Assembly: GCF_030316765.1 (NCBI RefSeq)
Contig: NZ_JASZYT010000006.1
Span: 310,001-374,000 of the forward strand
Source: Variovorax saccharolyticus
GTDB taxonomy: Bacteria > Pseudomonadota > Gammaproteobacteria > Burkholderiales > Burkholderiaceae_C
Reading direction: 5' to 3'
DNA length: 64,000 bases
In this document: positions 1-9,404 of the stretch, piece by piece
Numbering within the stretch: position 1 is the stretch's first letter
Layout of the letters: the number at the start of each line of letters is the position of its first letter
Made by a program: the position numbers and the translations under genes
Notes under the pieces: generated by a model
The model's database searches: none
What the model saw: only the letters and a program-made list of their open reading frames with translations
Told to the model about the DNA's origin: nothing

Positions 1-2022
1 GTCGGTCGTTCCCTCGTCGGAGACGAAATCCTCGAGGTTGGCCAGGCGCTTGGCCATGGCCTCGATCTTGGCCGGCGGGATCGCCTCGGTCTTCGACAGG
101 AAGGCATCGGACAGGGTCACGCCGATAGTCTTGATGTGCGCTTCCTGCGGTTCGCCCACGATGCCCAGCAGCGTCATGCCCTGGCGCAGCCGCTGCAGCA
201 GCTTGGGCAGATCCTGGATGACACGGGTGCGGTCGTTGCGGTTCGGCTTGGCGCTGGCAGCCCACACCAGGTCGGAGGCGACCCGCTTCAGGGTCACGGT
301 CTGTTCGTCCTGGGCGCCATAGCGCAGCGCGGCGATGGCAAGCACCTCAGCCCAGACCTTGAACAGGAACTCCCGGATCTCCTCGCGCACCGGCATGTCG
401 TTGAGCATCTTGCGCAACTCGATGGTGTACTGGATCGCCATCGTCTCCTTCTGCTCGACCTGCTGCGCCACGCTCATCACCCGCTGGGTGGTGTCGCTCT
501 GCGTCAGGTACTTGTTGAGGAAGGCGACGAATTCGTCGAACACCAGCTTGAACACGCGCTGGCCGGTTTCCGGGTATTGCTCGATCACCTGGACCACGCG
601 GCGGATCTCGCCCTCGAGGGCGCTGCCCGAGATGGCGGCGGCATCGAATCCCATCACGCAGGACCCCATGCGGTCGATCAGCATGCGCGCCGGGTGCTGC
701 AAGGTGCCGAAGAACTCGGGCTCGGCGATGGCGACGCGCAGCACCGGCATCTGCAGCCGCGCGAACCAGACGCGGGCCGAGAACGGGATCCGCTCCTCGG
801 CCAGGATGGCCTGGAACATCAGCGCCACGATCTCGACCGTGGCCTTGTCGGCGGTGGTGGGCGCCTTCTTCTTGAGTTCGCTGGTGCGCCGGCGAAGTTC
901 GGCCGAGGCCTGATGGATGGCCGTGGCCTCTTCGCCCACGACGTACTGCGAAGCCGCGACCTGGTAGGCCGCCTCGGCGTCGGCGATTGCCGCGACGAAG
1001 GCCGGCGAAGCACCGCCAGCGCCCATGGCGCCGACTCCGACCCCGCCCGCCATCTGGCTGCCGCCCGGTGCGCGCGGCTGGGTGAAGTCGCCGCCGATGC
1101 GCGCAGTCACGAAGCGCTTGAGATTGAGCAGCACGCCCTGGGCCCGCTGGCGTGCCAGCAGCAGCGGCGAGCCGCCGGTGGCGACCATGGTGTCGCCGCC
1201 CGCCTGGCCGGGACCGGCCGTGCCGCGGCCGACGCCGATGGCGGCCGGAGCGAAGCCCCCGGCGGGCGCACCGTAGCCGCCCGGCGCCATCTGGGGCTGG
1301 CCGGAGAAACCCATGGAAGCACTGCCGCCCGCGAAGCTGCCGCCCAGGGCCGCACTGCCGGAAGCGACCGCGCCACCGGTGCGCCGGACGAAGCTCTTGA
1401 GGTCGATCTCGGGCATCACTTCCTTGCCGACCAGGAAGGCGTTGGCGTCCTTGTAGGCCTTGGCCACCGGCTCGACCATGTGATGCTGGACCTGGTCCTG
1501 GACCTTGGTCCAGAGGCCGCGGCTCAGACCGGTGGCGAGCCACTGGTCGACCAGGACCTTGGCCAGCGCCTCGGGCTTGAGGATGTCCTTGGCGCCCAGC
1601 TCCTGGGTGCCCTCGAGGTGCTGGATGCGCAGCCGCAGGTCATTGAGCTCGAAGCTGGCCTTGTCCTGGATGGCCTGCGCCAGCCGCGACGAGAGGATGC
1701 TGGTCTCGACCACCTCGTCGCCGATCAGTTCGAGGCGCGAGAGCGAATTGGAGGCCGGCCCCTCGGCCGTGCTGGCGGCCAGCGCCTTGCGCCAGGCCTG
1801 CTGCGACAGCGTCACCCAGTTGGCGCCCTGGGCCTGGAAAGCCAGGAAACCGTCGCGGTTCTCCTGCATTTCGCGCGCATTGCCGGTCTGCGAGGCCAGT
1901 GCCGTCAGGCGTTCGCGGATCGCGTGGCCGACCGGTGCGATCAGCGGTTCGGTGGCGGCGACGAAGCGCTCGCGCGTCTCGCGGGAGAGTTGAAGAGAGG
2001 CTGCGTGGGACCGCGGGGTCAT
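1..2022 (-). CDS. DUF1631 family protein, C-terminus beyond window
   Basis: The reading frame is open from the ATG at 2022 to the left edge with no stop, so 674 N-terminal residues are visible and the end is missing. I recognise the DUF1631 family of beta- and gamma-proteobacteria, whose function is unknown. The start MTPRSHAASLQLSRETRE is followed by helical sequence, a low-complexity Gly/Ala/Ser/Pro linker at about residues 215-330 (likely disordered) and a conserved helical C-terminal half (for example EIRRVVQVIEQYPETG and KYLTQSDTTQRVMSVAQQ). No signal peptide or membrane segment is seen, so it is probably cytoplasmic. It lies about 100 bp downstream of secF on the same strand, which may or may not mean cotranscription. 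The family call is firm; no role can be given. Confidence 0.85.
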   Translation of the reverse strand, partial: MTPRSHAASLQLSRETRERFVAATEPLIAPVGHAIRERLTALASQTGNAREMQENRDGFLAFQAQGANWVTLSQQAWRKALAASTAEGPASNSLSRLELIGDEVVETSILSSRLAQAIQDKASFELNDLRLRIQHLEGTQELGAKDILKPEALAKVLVDQWLATGLSRGLWTKVQDQVQHHMVEPVAKAYKDANAFLVGKEVMPEIDLKSFVRRTGGAVASGSAALGGSFAGGSASMGFSGQPQMAPGGYGAPAGGFAPAAIGVGRGTAGPGQAGGDTMVATGGSPLLLARQRAQGVLLNLKRFVTARIGGDFTQPRAPGGSQMAGGVGVGAMGAGGASPAFVAAIADAEAAYQVAASQYVVGEEATAIHQASAELRRRTSELKKKAPTTADKATVEIVALMFQAILAEERIPFSARVWFARLQMPVLRVAIAEPEFFGTLQHPARMLIDRMGSCVMGFDAAAISGSALEGEIRRVVQVIEQYPETGQRVFKLVFDEFVAFLNKYLTQSDTTQRVMSVAQQVEQKETMAIQYTIELRKMLNDMPVREEIREFLFKVWAEVLAIAALRYGAQDEQTVTLKRVASDLVWAASAKPNRNDRTRVIQDLPKLLQRLRQGMTLLGIVGEPQEAHIKTIGVTLSDAFLSKTEAIPPAKIEAMAKRLANLEDFVSDEGTTD

Positions 2023-2123
2023 GGATGGTCAGGACGGCAATTGTTTCGTTTTCGACGACAGGCGGAAGCTTGCATCGGGAAGCGTAACCGCACAAGGGCC
2101 CGCCATGCTCGGCTACCCCAAGA

Positions 2124-3077
2124 TCAGACGGTCGCGCCCGCGTTCGGATCGTTCGGATCGCCGTCCCGCTTGACCGGTCCCTTGACCAGGTCCTCGCGCT
2201 TGACGCCCAGCCACATCGCGATCGACGCCGCCACGAAGGCCGACGAATAGATGCCGAAGCAGATCCCGATGGTCAGGGCCAGCGCGAAATAGTGCAGGGT
2301 CGGACCGCCGAAGAAGAACATCGAGAGCACCACCAGCTGGGTCGAGCCGTGGGTGATGATGGTCCGGCTGATGGTCGAGGTGATCGCGCTGTCGATCACC
2401 TCGGGGGTGCTCAGCTTGCGGTAGCGGCGGAAGTTCTCGCGCACGCGGTCGAAGATCACCACCGACTCGTTGACCGAATAGCCCAGCACCGCCAGCACCG
2501 CCGCCAGCACCGCCAGCGAGAACTCCCACTGGAAGAAGGCGAAGAAGCCCAGGATGATGACCACGTCGTGCAGGTTGGCCAGCACGGTGGCCAGCGCGAA
2601 CTTCCACTCGAAGCGGAAGGCCAGGTAGATCATGATGCCGACCACCACCATGCCGAGCGCCTTGAGGCCGTTGGTCGTCAGTTCCTCGCCGACCTGCGGG
2701 CCGACGAACTCGTTGCCGCGGAGAACCGCGGTCGGGTCGACCGCCTGCAGCGCGGTCATGACCTGCTGGCTTTGCTGGGCCGAGGTCTGGCCCTTTTGCA
2801 CCGGCAGGCGGATCTGAACGTCGCGCGAGGTGCCGAAGTTCTGCACCTGCACGTCCTGGTAGCCCAGCTTGGCGATGGTCTCGCGCACCTTGCCGACGTC
2901 AACCGACTGCTGGTAGGCGACTTCCATCACCGTGCCGCCGGTGAACTCCACCGACAGGTGCAGTCCGCGATGGAACAGGAAGAAGACCGCCAGTGCGAAG
3001 GTGATGAAGGACACCGCGTTCAGCACCAGCGCGTGGCGCATGAACGGGATCGTCTTGTGGATCCGGAAGAATTCCAT
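2124..3077 (-). CDS. secF: Protein translocase subunit SecF
   Basis: Inner-membrane subunit of the SecDF complex, which uses proton motive force to help pull preproteins out of the SecYEG channel on the periplasmic side. The 317 residues have the SecF layout: one N-terminal membrane segment (about 18-36), a periplasmic P1 domain opening with VEFTGGTV, and five C-terminal membrane helices from about residue 130 (FVGPQVGEELTTNGLKALG begins the SecD_SecF domain). Length fits the family. The ATG at 3077 follows secD by 12 bp, so secD and secF are cotranscribed. Very secure. Confidence 0.97.
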   Translation of the reverse strand: MEFFRIHKTIPFMRHALVLNAVSFITFALAVFFLFHRGLHLSVEFTGGTVMEVAYQQSVDVGKVRETIAKLGYQDVQVQNFGTSRDVQIRLPVQKGQTSAQQSQQVMTALQAVDPTAVLRGNEFVGPQVGEELTTNGLKALGMVVVGIMIYLAFRFEWKFALATVLANLHDVVIILGFFAFFQWEFSLAVLAAVLAVLGYSVNESVVIFDRVRENFRRYRKLSTPEVIDSAITSTISRTIITHGSTQLVVLSMFFFGGPTLHYFALALTIGICFGIYSSAFVAASIAMWLGVKREDLVKGPVKRDGDPNDPNAGATV

Positions 3078-3089
3078 GGCGCGTGCCCC

Positions 3090-4967
3090 TTATTTCGTCT
3101 CGGCCACGGCCGTGGTGTCAGGCCTCCAGACGGTGCCGATCGACACCGTCTTGAGCTTCTTCTTGCTGCCGTACCAGAGATTGACCAGCCCGCGCGAGAA
3201 GAACACGGCCGAGAACATCGAGGTCACGATGCCGATGCAGTGCACCACCGCGAAGCCGCGGATCGGCCCGGAGCCGAAGGCCAGCAGCGCGACGCCCGCG
3301 ATCAGCGTGGTGACGTTGGAGTCGAGGATGGTGCCCCAGGCGCGCTCGTAGCCGGCGTGGATCGCCGCCTGCGGCGAGGCGCCGGCACGCAGTTCCTCGC
3401 GGATGCGCTCGTTGATCAGCACGTTGGAGTCGATCGCCACGCCGATGGCCAGCGCCATGGCGGCGATGCCGGGCAGGGTCAGCGTGGCCTGCAGCATCGA
3501 GAGGATCGCCACCAGCAGCAGCAGGTTGACCGCCAGCGCGATCGACGAGAAGACGCCGAACAGCGCGTAGTACAGGCACATGAACACCATGATCGCGGCG
3601 AAGCCGTACATCACGCTGTCGAAGCCCTTCTTGATGTTGTCGGCACCCAGGCTCGGACCGATGGTGCGTTCCTGGATGATCTCCATCGGCGCCGCCAGCG
3701 AGCCGGCGCGCAGCAGCAGGGCCAGGTCGGCGGCCTCGACCACGCTCATCGAGCCCGAGATCTGGAAGCGGTTGCCGAGTTCGCCGTTGATCGAAGGCGC
3801 GGTCAGCACCTCGCCCTTGCCCTTCTCGAAGATCAGCATCGCCATGCGCTTCCTGAAGTTCTCGCGGCTGACGTCGCGCATGATGCGCCCGCCCTTGGCG
3901 TCCATGGTCAGGTCGACCTTGGGCTGCTGGGTCTGGGAGTCGAAGCCGGGCTGGGCGTCGGTGAGGTTCTCGCCGGTGACCAGCACCTGCTTCTTGACGA
4001 TCACCGGGCGGCCCTGGCGGTCGAGGAACTTCTCCGAGCCGAAGGGCACCGGACCGGTGCCCATCTCGGCCGCGCGGCCCTCGGCGCTCTCGTCGACCAG
4101 GCGCATCTCAAGGGTGGCGGTGCGGCCCAGGATGTCCTTGGCCTTGGCCGTGTCCTGCACGCCGGGCAGCTGGACCACGATGCGGTCCAGGCCCTGCTGC
4201 TGGATCACGGGCTCGGCCACGCCGAGTTCGTTGATCCGGTTGTGCAGGGTCGTGATGTTCTGCTTCAGGGCCGCGTCCTGCAGCCGGCGCACGGCTTCGG
4301 GCTTGATCGAGGCGACCAGCTTGAAGTCGGTGCCTTCCTGGCTTTCGACGCCCGTCAGGTCGGGGAACTGGTCCTGCAGCAGCCGCTTGGCGGCTTCCAG
4401 GCCGGCGGCATCGCGGAAGCGCATCTCGATGGTCTGGCCGTTGCGGCTGACCGCGCTGCCGCGCACGCTCTTGTCGCGCAGGCCGGTGCGCAGGTCGCTG
4501 GCAAAGGATTCGGCGCGCTTGTCGATGGCGCCCTTCATGTCGACCTGCAGCAGGAAGTCGACGCCGCCGCGCAGGTCGAGGCCCAGGTACATCGGGAAGG
4601 CGTGCAGCGCGGTGAGCCAGCTCGGCGAACGCGAAACCAGGTTCAGCGCCACCGTGTAGGGCGGGTCGCTCGGATCGGGCACCAGCGCGCGCTGCAATAC
4701 GTCGCGCGCCTTGAGCTGGTCGTCGGTGGTGGCGAACCGGGCGCGCACCGAGGTGGCGTCGAGCGTCAGCAGGTCGGGCGTCAGCCCGGCGGCCTTGAGC
4801 GCCTCGCCCACGCGGACCTGCGTGCCGGCGTCGACCTTGACGGTCGACTTGGCAGACGACACCTGCACCGCAGGCGCCTCGCCGAAGAAATTGGGCAGGG
4901 CGTAGATCAGCCCCACGAGCAGCACGATCACGATGATCGCGTACTTCCAGACCGGGTAACGGTTCAT
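3090..4967 (-). CDS. secD: Protein translocase subunit SecD
   Basis: Inner-membrane partner of SecF in post-translocational protein export. The 625-residue protein has an N-terminal membrane anchor (about 8-27), a large periplasmic region that starts with the family hallmark LGLDLRGGVDFLLQVD near residue 125, and a C-terminal block of membrane helices from about residue 450 containing AIGVAIDSNVLINERIREEL, the conserved amphipathic and charged stretch of RND-type SecD proteins. Start ATG at 4967. It sits between yajC and secF in the usual yajC-secD-secF order. Size and motifs are normal. Confidence 0.97.
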   Translation of the reverse strand: MNRYPVWKYAIIVIVLLVGLIYALPNFFGEAPAVQVSSAKSTVKVDAGTQVRVGEALKAAGLTPDLLTLDATSVRARFATTDDQLKARDVLQRALVPDPSDPPYTVALNLVSRSPSWLTALHAFPMYLGLDLRGGVDFLLQVDMKGAIDKRAESFASDLRTGLRDKSVRGSAVSRNGQTIEMRFRDAAGLEAAKRLLQDQFPDLTGVESQEGTDFKLVASIKPEAVRRLQDAALKQNITTLHNRINELGVAEPVIQQQGLDRIVVQLPGVQDTAKAKDILGRTATLEMRLVDESAEGRAAEMGTGPVPFGSEKFLDRQGRPVIVKKQVLVTGENLTDAQPGFDSQTQQPKVDLTMDAKGGRIMRDVSRENFRKRMAMLIFEKGKGEVLTAPSINGELGNRFQISGSMSVVEAADLALLLRAGSLAAPMEIIQERTIGPSLGADNIKKGFDSVMYGFAAIMVFMCLYYALFGVFSSIALAVNLLLLVAILSMLQATLTLPGIAAMALAIGVAIDSNVLINERIREELRAGASPQAAIHAGYERAWGTILDSNVTTLIAGVALLAFGSGPIRGFAVVHCIGIVTSMFSAVFFSRGLVNLWYGSKKKLKTVSIGTVWRPDTTAVAETK

Positions 4968-5019
4968 CGATTCAACCTTCAGGGGCGCGCGGCGTCCGGC
5001 GCCCGTGTTGTGGCACTAC

Positions 5020-5349
5020 TTACTTGATCGCGCCCTTGGGCAAGACCTGGACCACGGCGCTGCGCTGGATCTGGACTTCGACGCCCTTGGCGATCTCGAT
5101 CGTCAGGTACTGCTCGCCGATCTGGGTGATCTTGCCGAGCACGCCGCCGGCGGTCGCGACCTCGTCGCCCTTGGCCAGGGCTTCGATCATGGCGCGCGCT
5201 TCCTTCTGGCGCTTCATCTGCGGGCGGATCATGACGAAGTAGAGGACCACGAACATCAGCACCAGCGGCAGCATGCTGCCGAGCGAGGACATCATGTCGC
5301 CGCCACCGGCAGCGGGCGCGGTCTGGGCGAAAGCAGAAGAAATGAACAA
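5020..5349 (-). CDS. yajC: Preprotein translocase subunit YajC (TTG start)
   Basis: Small single-pass inner-membrane accessory protein of the SecDF-YajC complex. I place the start at the TTG at 5347-5349, giving (M)FISSAFAQTAPAAGGG, because a GGAGA ribosome-binding site lies five bases upstream and this N-terminus is the one I know from related bacteria. An in-frame ATG further up (5475) would add an arginine- and glycine-rich leader unlike the family. The 109 residues contain one membrane helix (MLPLVLMFVVLYFVMIRPQM) followed by the basic RQKEARAMIEALAKGDEV segment. It is first in the yajC-secD-secF operon. The tRNA-guanine transglycosylase gene (tgt), commonly found upstream of yajC, is not adjacent here. 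Confidence 0.93.
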   Translation of the reverse strand: MFISSAFAQTAPAAGGGDMMSSLGSMLPLVLMFVVLYFVMIRPQMKRQKEARAMIEALAKGDEVATAGGVLGKITQIGEQYLTIEIAKGVEVQIQRSAVVQVLPKGAIK

Positions 5350-5380
5350 GGGAGTCTCCAACAGAGGGAAAGAAGAGGAG

Positions 5381-5410
5381 CGCCGGCCCTGGATGGAAAA
5401 GGGGCCGGCG
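5381..5410 (-). other. Hairpin in the yajC leader
   Basis: Perfect nine-base arms CGCCGGCCC (5381-5389) and GGGCCGGCG (5402-5410) flank a 12-base loop, about 30 bases upstream of the yajC start. It has no following U-tract, so it is not a standard terminator for the upstream oxidoreductase. It could be a leader structure or an mRNA-stabilising stem. Seen directly; function unknown. Confidence 0.4.
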
Positions 5411-5548
5411 GTTCCGCGGCCGCACCCAGCGGCCACGCAGCGCGGGGCATGGCCGCCGCGCACAGCACCGGGCATTGTATAGAGGGCAGACGACCCTATT
5501 CCGGGGCCGTGCTTGGGGTTTTCGGGGCTATGCAGGCCCCGCCGGGCT

Positions 5549-5627
5549 CAGGCCGCCGCCGGGCCGCCCCAAGGCGGACTGCCCCCCTCGGGGGGCAGCG
5601 AGTACACGAAGTGACGAGCGTGGAGGC
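5549..5627 (-). repeat. Dispersed hairpin repeat, copy A
   Basis: Copy of the intergenic element found again at 21604-21686 and twice at 59672-59830. Read on the minus strand it begins directly after the stop of the upstream oxidoreductase and contains a CTGCCCCCCGAGGGGGGCAG hairpin, then CCGCCTTGGGGCGGCCCGG enclosed by arms CAGTCCGCC and GGCGGCCTG (eight of nine pairs). It probably forms stable RNA hairpins at the 3' end of the mRNA. Confidence 0.8.
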
Positions 5628-8600
5628 TCAGGCCGCGGCGCGCGCCGCCCCGGGGTTGCGCCACTTGGCCATCAACTCGGCCCAGCGCACCCGGGCCGCG
5701 GCCAGGTTGCGCTCCTTGACATGGCCGTAGCCGCGGATCTGCTCGGGCAGGGCGGCGATTTCGAGCGCCGTGGCGTGGTTGGCGGCACTCAGGCCGGCGA
5801 CCACCTCCTCGAGGCTGGCGCGGTATTCGCCGATCAGAGCGCGCTCGGCGCGGCGCTCCTCGGTGCGGCCAAAGGGATCGAGCGCCGTGCCGCGCAGGCC
5901 CTTGAGCCGGGCCAGCAGCTTGAAGCCGGTCAGCATGGCCGGGCCGAACTTCTGCTTCTGCAGCTCGCCCTTGGCGTTCTTTTTCGCGATGATCGGCGGC
6001 GCCAGGTGGTAGTTGAGCTTGAAGTCGCCCTCGAACATGCCCTCGACCCGGTCGAGGAAGCTGCGGTCGGTGTGCAGCCGCGCCACTTCGTACTCGTCCT
6101 TGTAGGCCATCAGCTTGAACAGGTAGCGCGCCACGGCTTCGGTCAGGCCGGTCTTGCCGAGCGCCGACTCGGCCTGCTGCACCTTGGCGACGAAAGCCTT
6201 GTACTCGCCCGCATAGGCGGCGTTCTGGTAGCCGGTCAGGAAGTCGACGCGGCGGGCCACCAGGCCCTCGACCGTGTCGCGCTTCTTGAACTCGATGACC
6301 TGGCCCGGCTGCACGCGTTGCCGCAGTTCGGTCGGACGCTCGGCGGCCTGGCGGCCCCATTCGAAGGCGGCCTTGTTGTTGTCGATGGCCACGGCGTTGA
6401 GCTCGATCGCCCGCATCAGCGATTCGTGCGCGAGCGGGACCCAGCCCTTTTGCCACGCGAAGCCCAGCAGCATCGGGTTGGCATAGAGGCTGTCGCCCAT
6501 GAGCGCGGTCGCGGCGGCGTCGGCATCGAAGGAGCCGAGCGCGCCGGCGCCCACCACGCGAGCGATCTCGCCGGCGCAGTCGTCCTGCGGATTGACCCAG
6601 TTGGCGTTGCGCACGAAGGCCGCGGTCGGCGAGCTGTGGCTGTTGAGCGCAACGTGCGTGCGGCCCTCGCGCATGCGCGCAGTGGTCTCGGCGTTGACCG
6701 CCACCAGCGGATCGGCCGCCAGCACCAGGTCGGCCGCGGCGGTGCCGACGCGGGTGGTGCGGATCGCGTCCTGGGTGTCGCCGATCAGCACATGGCTCCA
6801 GGTGGCGCCGCCCTTCTGCGCCAATCCGGCCGCGTCCTGCGTGACGATGCCCTTGCCCTCGATGTGCGCCGCCATGCCCAGCAGCTGGCCGATCGTGATG
6901 ACGCCGGTGCCGCCGACGCCGGCCACCACCACGCCCCAGACCTGGCCGTCGCCCAGTGCCGGCACCACCGGGTCGGGCAGCGCGCCGAGTTCGGCCGGCG
7001 AGGCGCCCTTGCTCTTCGATTTCTTCTTGAGCTGGCCGCCCTCGACCGTCACGAAGCTGGGGCAGAAGCCCTTCAGGCAGCTCATGTCCTTGTTGCAGGT
7101 GCTCTGGTTGATGGTCCGCTTGCGGCCGAATTCGGTCTCCAGCGGCTCCACCGACAGGCAGTTGCTCTTGACGCTGCAGTCGCCGCAGCCTTCGCAGACC
7201 AGCTCGTTGATGACCACCCGCACCGCCGGGTCGACCGCCGTGCCCCGCTTGCGGCGGCGCCGCTTCTCGGTGGCGCAGGTCTGGTCGTAGATGATGGCGG
7301 TGGTGCCCTTGATCTCGCGGAACTCGCGCTGGATCTCGTCGAGCTCGTCGCGGTGGCGCACCTTGACGTTCTCGCCCGGCACGTTGACGCCTTCGTACTT
7401 CTCGGGCTCGTCGGTGACCACCACCACCCTGACCGCGCCTTCGGCATGCAGGCTCTCGGCGATCTGCAGCACCGAATGGCCCTCGGGCCGCTCGCCCACC
7501 TGCTGGCCGCCGGTCATGGCGACCGCGTCGTTGTAGAGGATCTTGTAGGTGATGTTGACGCCGGCCGCGATGCTCTGGCGGATCGCCAGCAGGCCGCTGT
7601 GGAAGTAGGTGCCGTCGCCGAGGTTGGCGAAGATGTGCTGGTCGGTGGTGAAGGGCTGCTGGCCGACCCACGGCACGCCCTCGCCGCCCATCTGCGTGAA
7701 GCCGATGGTCGAGCGGTCCATCCAGGTCGCCATGAAGTGGCAGCCGATGCCGCCCATCGCCCGCGAGCCTTCGGGCACCACGGTGCTGGTGTTGTGCGGG
7801 CAGCCCGAGCAGAACCAGGGCTGGCGCGTGGCGTCGGCGGCACCGAGCGACTTGGGCGCGGCCATCGCGCGCTCCTTGGCTTCGAGGATCGCCAGCTGGG
7901 CGTCGATGCGGGCCGCCATGTCGGCGCCGGCCGCGGCCAGCAGGCCGGTCTTCCTGAGGCGCTGGGCGATCGCCTTGGCGATCAGCGCCGGGCTCAGGTC
8001 GGCGTTGGCGCGCAGCAGCGTGTGCTCGGTCGGGTTCGGCATCGACCATTCGCCGCCCGAATAGCCCTCGGCCTCGTGCACCTCGCCCTCGTCGAACTTG
8101 CCGACCACGTTGGGCCGGACGTCGCCGCGCCAGTTGTAGAGCTCTTCCTTGAGCTGGTATTCGATGACCTGGCGCTTTTCCTCGACCACCAGGATCTCCT
8201 GCAGGCCGGTGGCGAACTCGCGCGTGAGCTGCGCCTCGAGCGGCCACACCACCCCGACCTTGTGCAGCCGGATGCCGAGCTGGCGGCAGGCCGCGTCGTC
8301 GAGGCCGAGGTCGATCAGGGCCTGGCGCGTGTCGTTGAAGGCCTTGCCGCTGGCCATGATGCCGAAGCGGTCGTTCGGGCCCTCGATCACGTTGTGGTTG
8401 AGCCGGTTGGCGCGGATGTAGGCGAGGGCGGCGTACCACTTGTAGTGCATCAGCCGCGCTTCCTGCTCGAGCGCATGGTCGGGCCAGCGGATGTGCAGGC
8501 CGCCGGGCGGCATCTGGAAGTCGGTCGGGATCACGATCTCGACCCGCTCAGGGTCGATCATCGCGGTGGCGCTCGACTCGACGATCTCCTGGATCGTCTT

Positions 8601-9233
8601 CATGCCCGACCAGATGCCGGCGAAGCGGCTCATCGCGAAGGCGTGGATACCGAGGTCGAGGATTTCCTGCACGTTGGCCGGGAAGAACACGGGCGTGCCG
8701 CAGGCCTTGAAGATGTGGTCGCTCTGGTGCGCCGCGGTCGAGCTCTTGGAGATGTGGTCGTCGCCGGCCACCGCGATGACGCCGCCGAACTCGGTCGTGC
8801 CGGCCATGTTGGCGTGCTTGAAGACGTCCGAGCAGCGGTCCACGCCCGGGCCCTTGCCGTACCAGATGCCGAAGACGCCGTCGAACTTGTTGGTGCCCGC
8901 CGGCGAGAAGCCCAGCTGCTGGGTGCCCCATAGCGCGGTGGCGGCCAGTTCCTCGTTGACGCCGGGCTGGAAGACGATGTTCTGCTCTTTCAGGAACTTG
9001 CTGGCCTTCCACAGCGCTTGGTCGTAGCCACCCAGCGGCGAGCCGCGGTAGCCGCTGATGAAGCCGGCCGTGTTCTTGCCCTGCTGCTGGTCGCGCAGGC
9101 GCTGCAGCATCGGCAGCTTGACCAGCGCCTGGACGCCGCTCATGAAGGCGCGGCCGTAGTCGAGGCTGTACTTGTCGTCGAGCGTGACCGTTTCGAGGGC
9201 GCGGCGGATGTGCTCGGGAAGCGGGGCGTTCAT
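5628..9233 (-). CDS. Indolepyruvate ferredoxin oxidoreductase family protein (fused)
   Basis: Large fused thiamine-diphosphate, iron-sulfur oxidoreductase (1201 residues), predicted to decarboxylate an aryl- or branched 2-oxo acid such as indolepyruvate to the acyl-CoA while reducing ferredoxin. From the N-terminus: pyrimidine-binding oxidoreductase domain; CSGCPHN (about 475) and a TPP-binding region with GDGTYFHSG (about 540); a cysteine-rich stretch (VCEGCGDCSVKSNC and CNKDMSCLKGFC, about 680-720) for [4Fe-4S] binding; a gamma-subunit-like domain starting AGVGGTGVITIGQLLG (about 770); and a C-terminal DUF6537-type region. Start ATG at 9233. The divergent Lrp-type gene at 9405 suggests induction by an amino acid or its oxo acid. 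The exact substrate is not shown by sequence. Confidence 0.9.
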   Translation of the reverse strand: MNAPLPEHIRRALETVTLDDKYSLDYGRAFMSGVQALVKLPMLQRLRDQQQGKNTAGFISGYRGSPLGGYDQALWKASKFLKEQNIVFQPGVNEELAATALWGTQQLGFSPAGTNKFDGVFGIWYGKGPGVDRCSDVFKHANMAGTTEFGGVIAVAGDDHISKSSTAAHQSDHIFKACGTPVFFPANVQEILDLGIHAFAMSRFAGIWSGMKTIQEIVESSATAMIDPERVEIVIPTDFQMPPGGLHIRWPDHALEQEARLMHYKWYAALAYIRANRLNHNVIEGPNDRFGIMASGKAFNDTRQALIDLGLDDAACRQLGIRLHKVGVVWPLEAQLTREFATGLQEILVVEEKRQVIEYQLKEELYNWRGDVRPNVVGKFDEGEVHEAEGYSGGEWSMPNPTEHTLLRANADLSPALIAKAIAQRLRKTGLLAAAGADMAARIDAQLAILEAKERAMAAPKSLGAADATRQPWFCSGCPHNTSTVVPEGSRAMGGIGCHFMATWMDRSTIGFTQMGGEGVPWVGQQPFTTDQHIFANLGDGTYFHSGLLAIRQSIAAGVNITYKILYNDAVAMTGGQQVGERPEGHSVLQIAESLHAEGAVRVVVVTDEPEKYEGVNVPGENVKVRHRDELDEIQREFREIKGTTAIIYDQTCATEKRRRRKRGTAVDPAVRVVINELVCEGCGDCSVKSNCLSVEPLETEFGRKRTINQSTCNKDMSCLKGFCPSFVTVEGGQLKKKSKSKGASPAELGALPDPVVPALGDGQVWGVVVAGVGGTGVITIGQLLGMAAHIEGKGIVTQDAAGLAQKGGATWSHVLIGDTQDAIRTTRVGTAAADLVLAADPLVAVNAETTARMREGRTHVALNSHSSPTAAFVRNANWVNPQDDCAGEIARVVGAGALGSFDADAAATALMGDSLYANPMLLGFAWQKGWVPLAHESLMRAIELNAVAIDNNKAAFEWGRQAAERPTELRQRVQPGQVIEFKKRDTVEGLVARRVDFLTGYQNAAYAGEYKAFVAKVQQAESALGKTGLTEAVARYLFKLMAYKDEYEVARLHTDRSFLDRVEGMFEGDFKLNYHLAPPIIAKKNAKGELQKQKFGPAMLTGFKLLARLKGLRGTALDPFGRTEERRAERALIGEYRASLEEVVAGLSAANHATALEIAALPEQIRGYGHVKERNLAAARVRWAELMAKWRNPGAARAAA

Positions 9234-9310
9234 CGTGTCTGTCTCCAGTGGCTGGGCCTTGTGGGCGTGGCGTGCAAGGCATCCGGGTCGGACACCCCTC
9301 GGCCATCATC

Positions 9311-9350
9311 ACGCAAAGTGTATGCCTGCAGCCTCGACAGGTGTTTGCGT
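9311..9350. promoter_or_regulatory. Inverted repeat between oxidoreductase and Lrp gene, candidate operator
   Basis: Perfect seven-base arms ACGCAAA (9311-9317) and TTTGCGT (9344-9350) face each other with centres 33 bp apart, about three helical turns, inside the 171-bp divergent promoter region. Lrp-type proteins often bind several sites spaced by whole turns. That it is their site here is inference. Confidence 0.4.
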
Positions 9351-9404
9351 TCTCTGCCTTTCGAACCCTCCCTTTTGAAAGACTCTTGCTTAAAATGGCA
9401 TGAA

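Noticed and set aside
136..2250. Long open frame on the plus strand opposite the DUF1631 gene
   Set aside because: Arg/His/Asp/Gly-rich translation with no recognisable motif; antisense to a clear protein family. It arises from GC-rich codon bias.
2292..5027. 911-codon plus-strand frame opposite secF, secD and yajC
   Set aside because: Low-complexity His/Gln/Asp/Val composition and antisense to three certain genes.
5475..8933. 1152-codon plus-strand frame opposite the indolepyruvate-type oxidoreductase
   Set aside because: Antisense to a well-supported enzyme, with no motif or ribosome-binding site.
9375..9396. TTGAAA and TAAAAT upstream of the Lrp gene as a -35/-10 pair
   Set aside because: The elements are only 10 bases apart, too close for a sigma-70 promoter.
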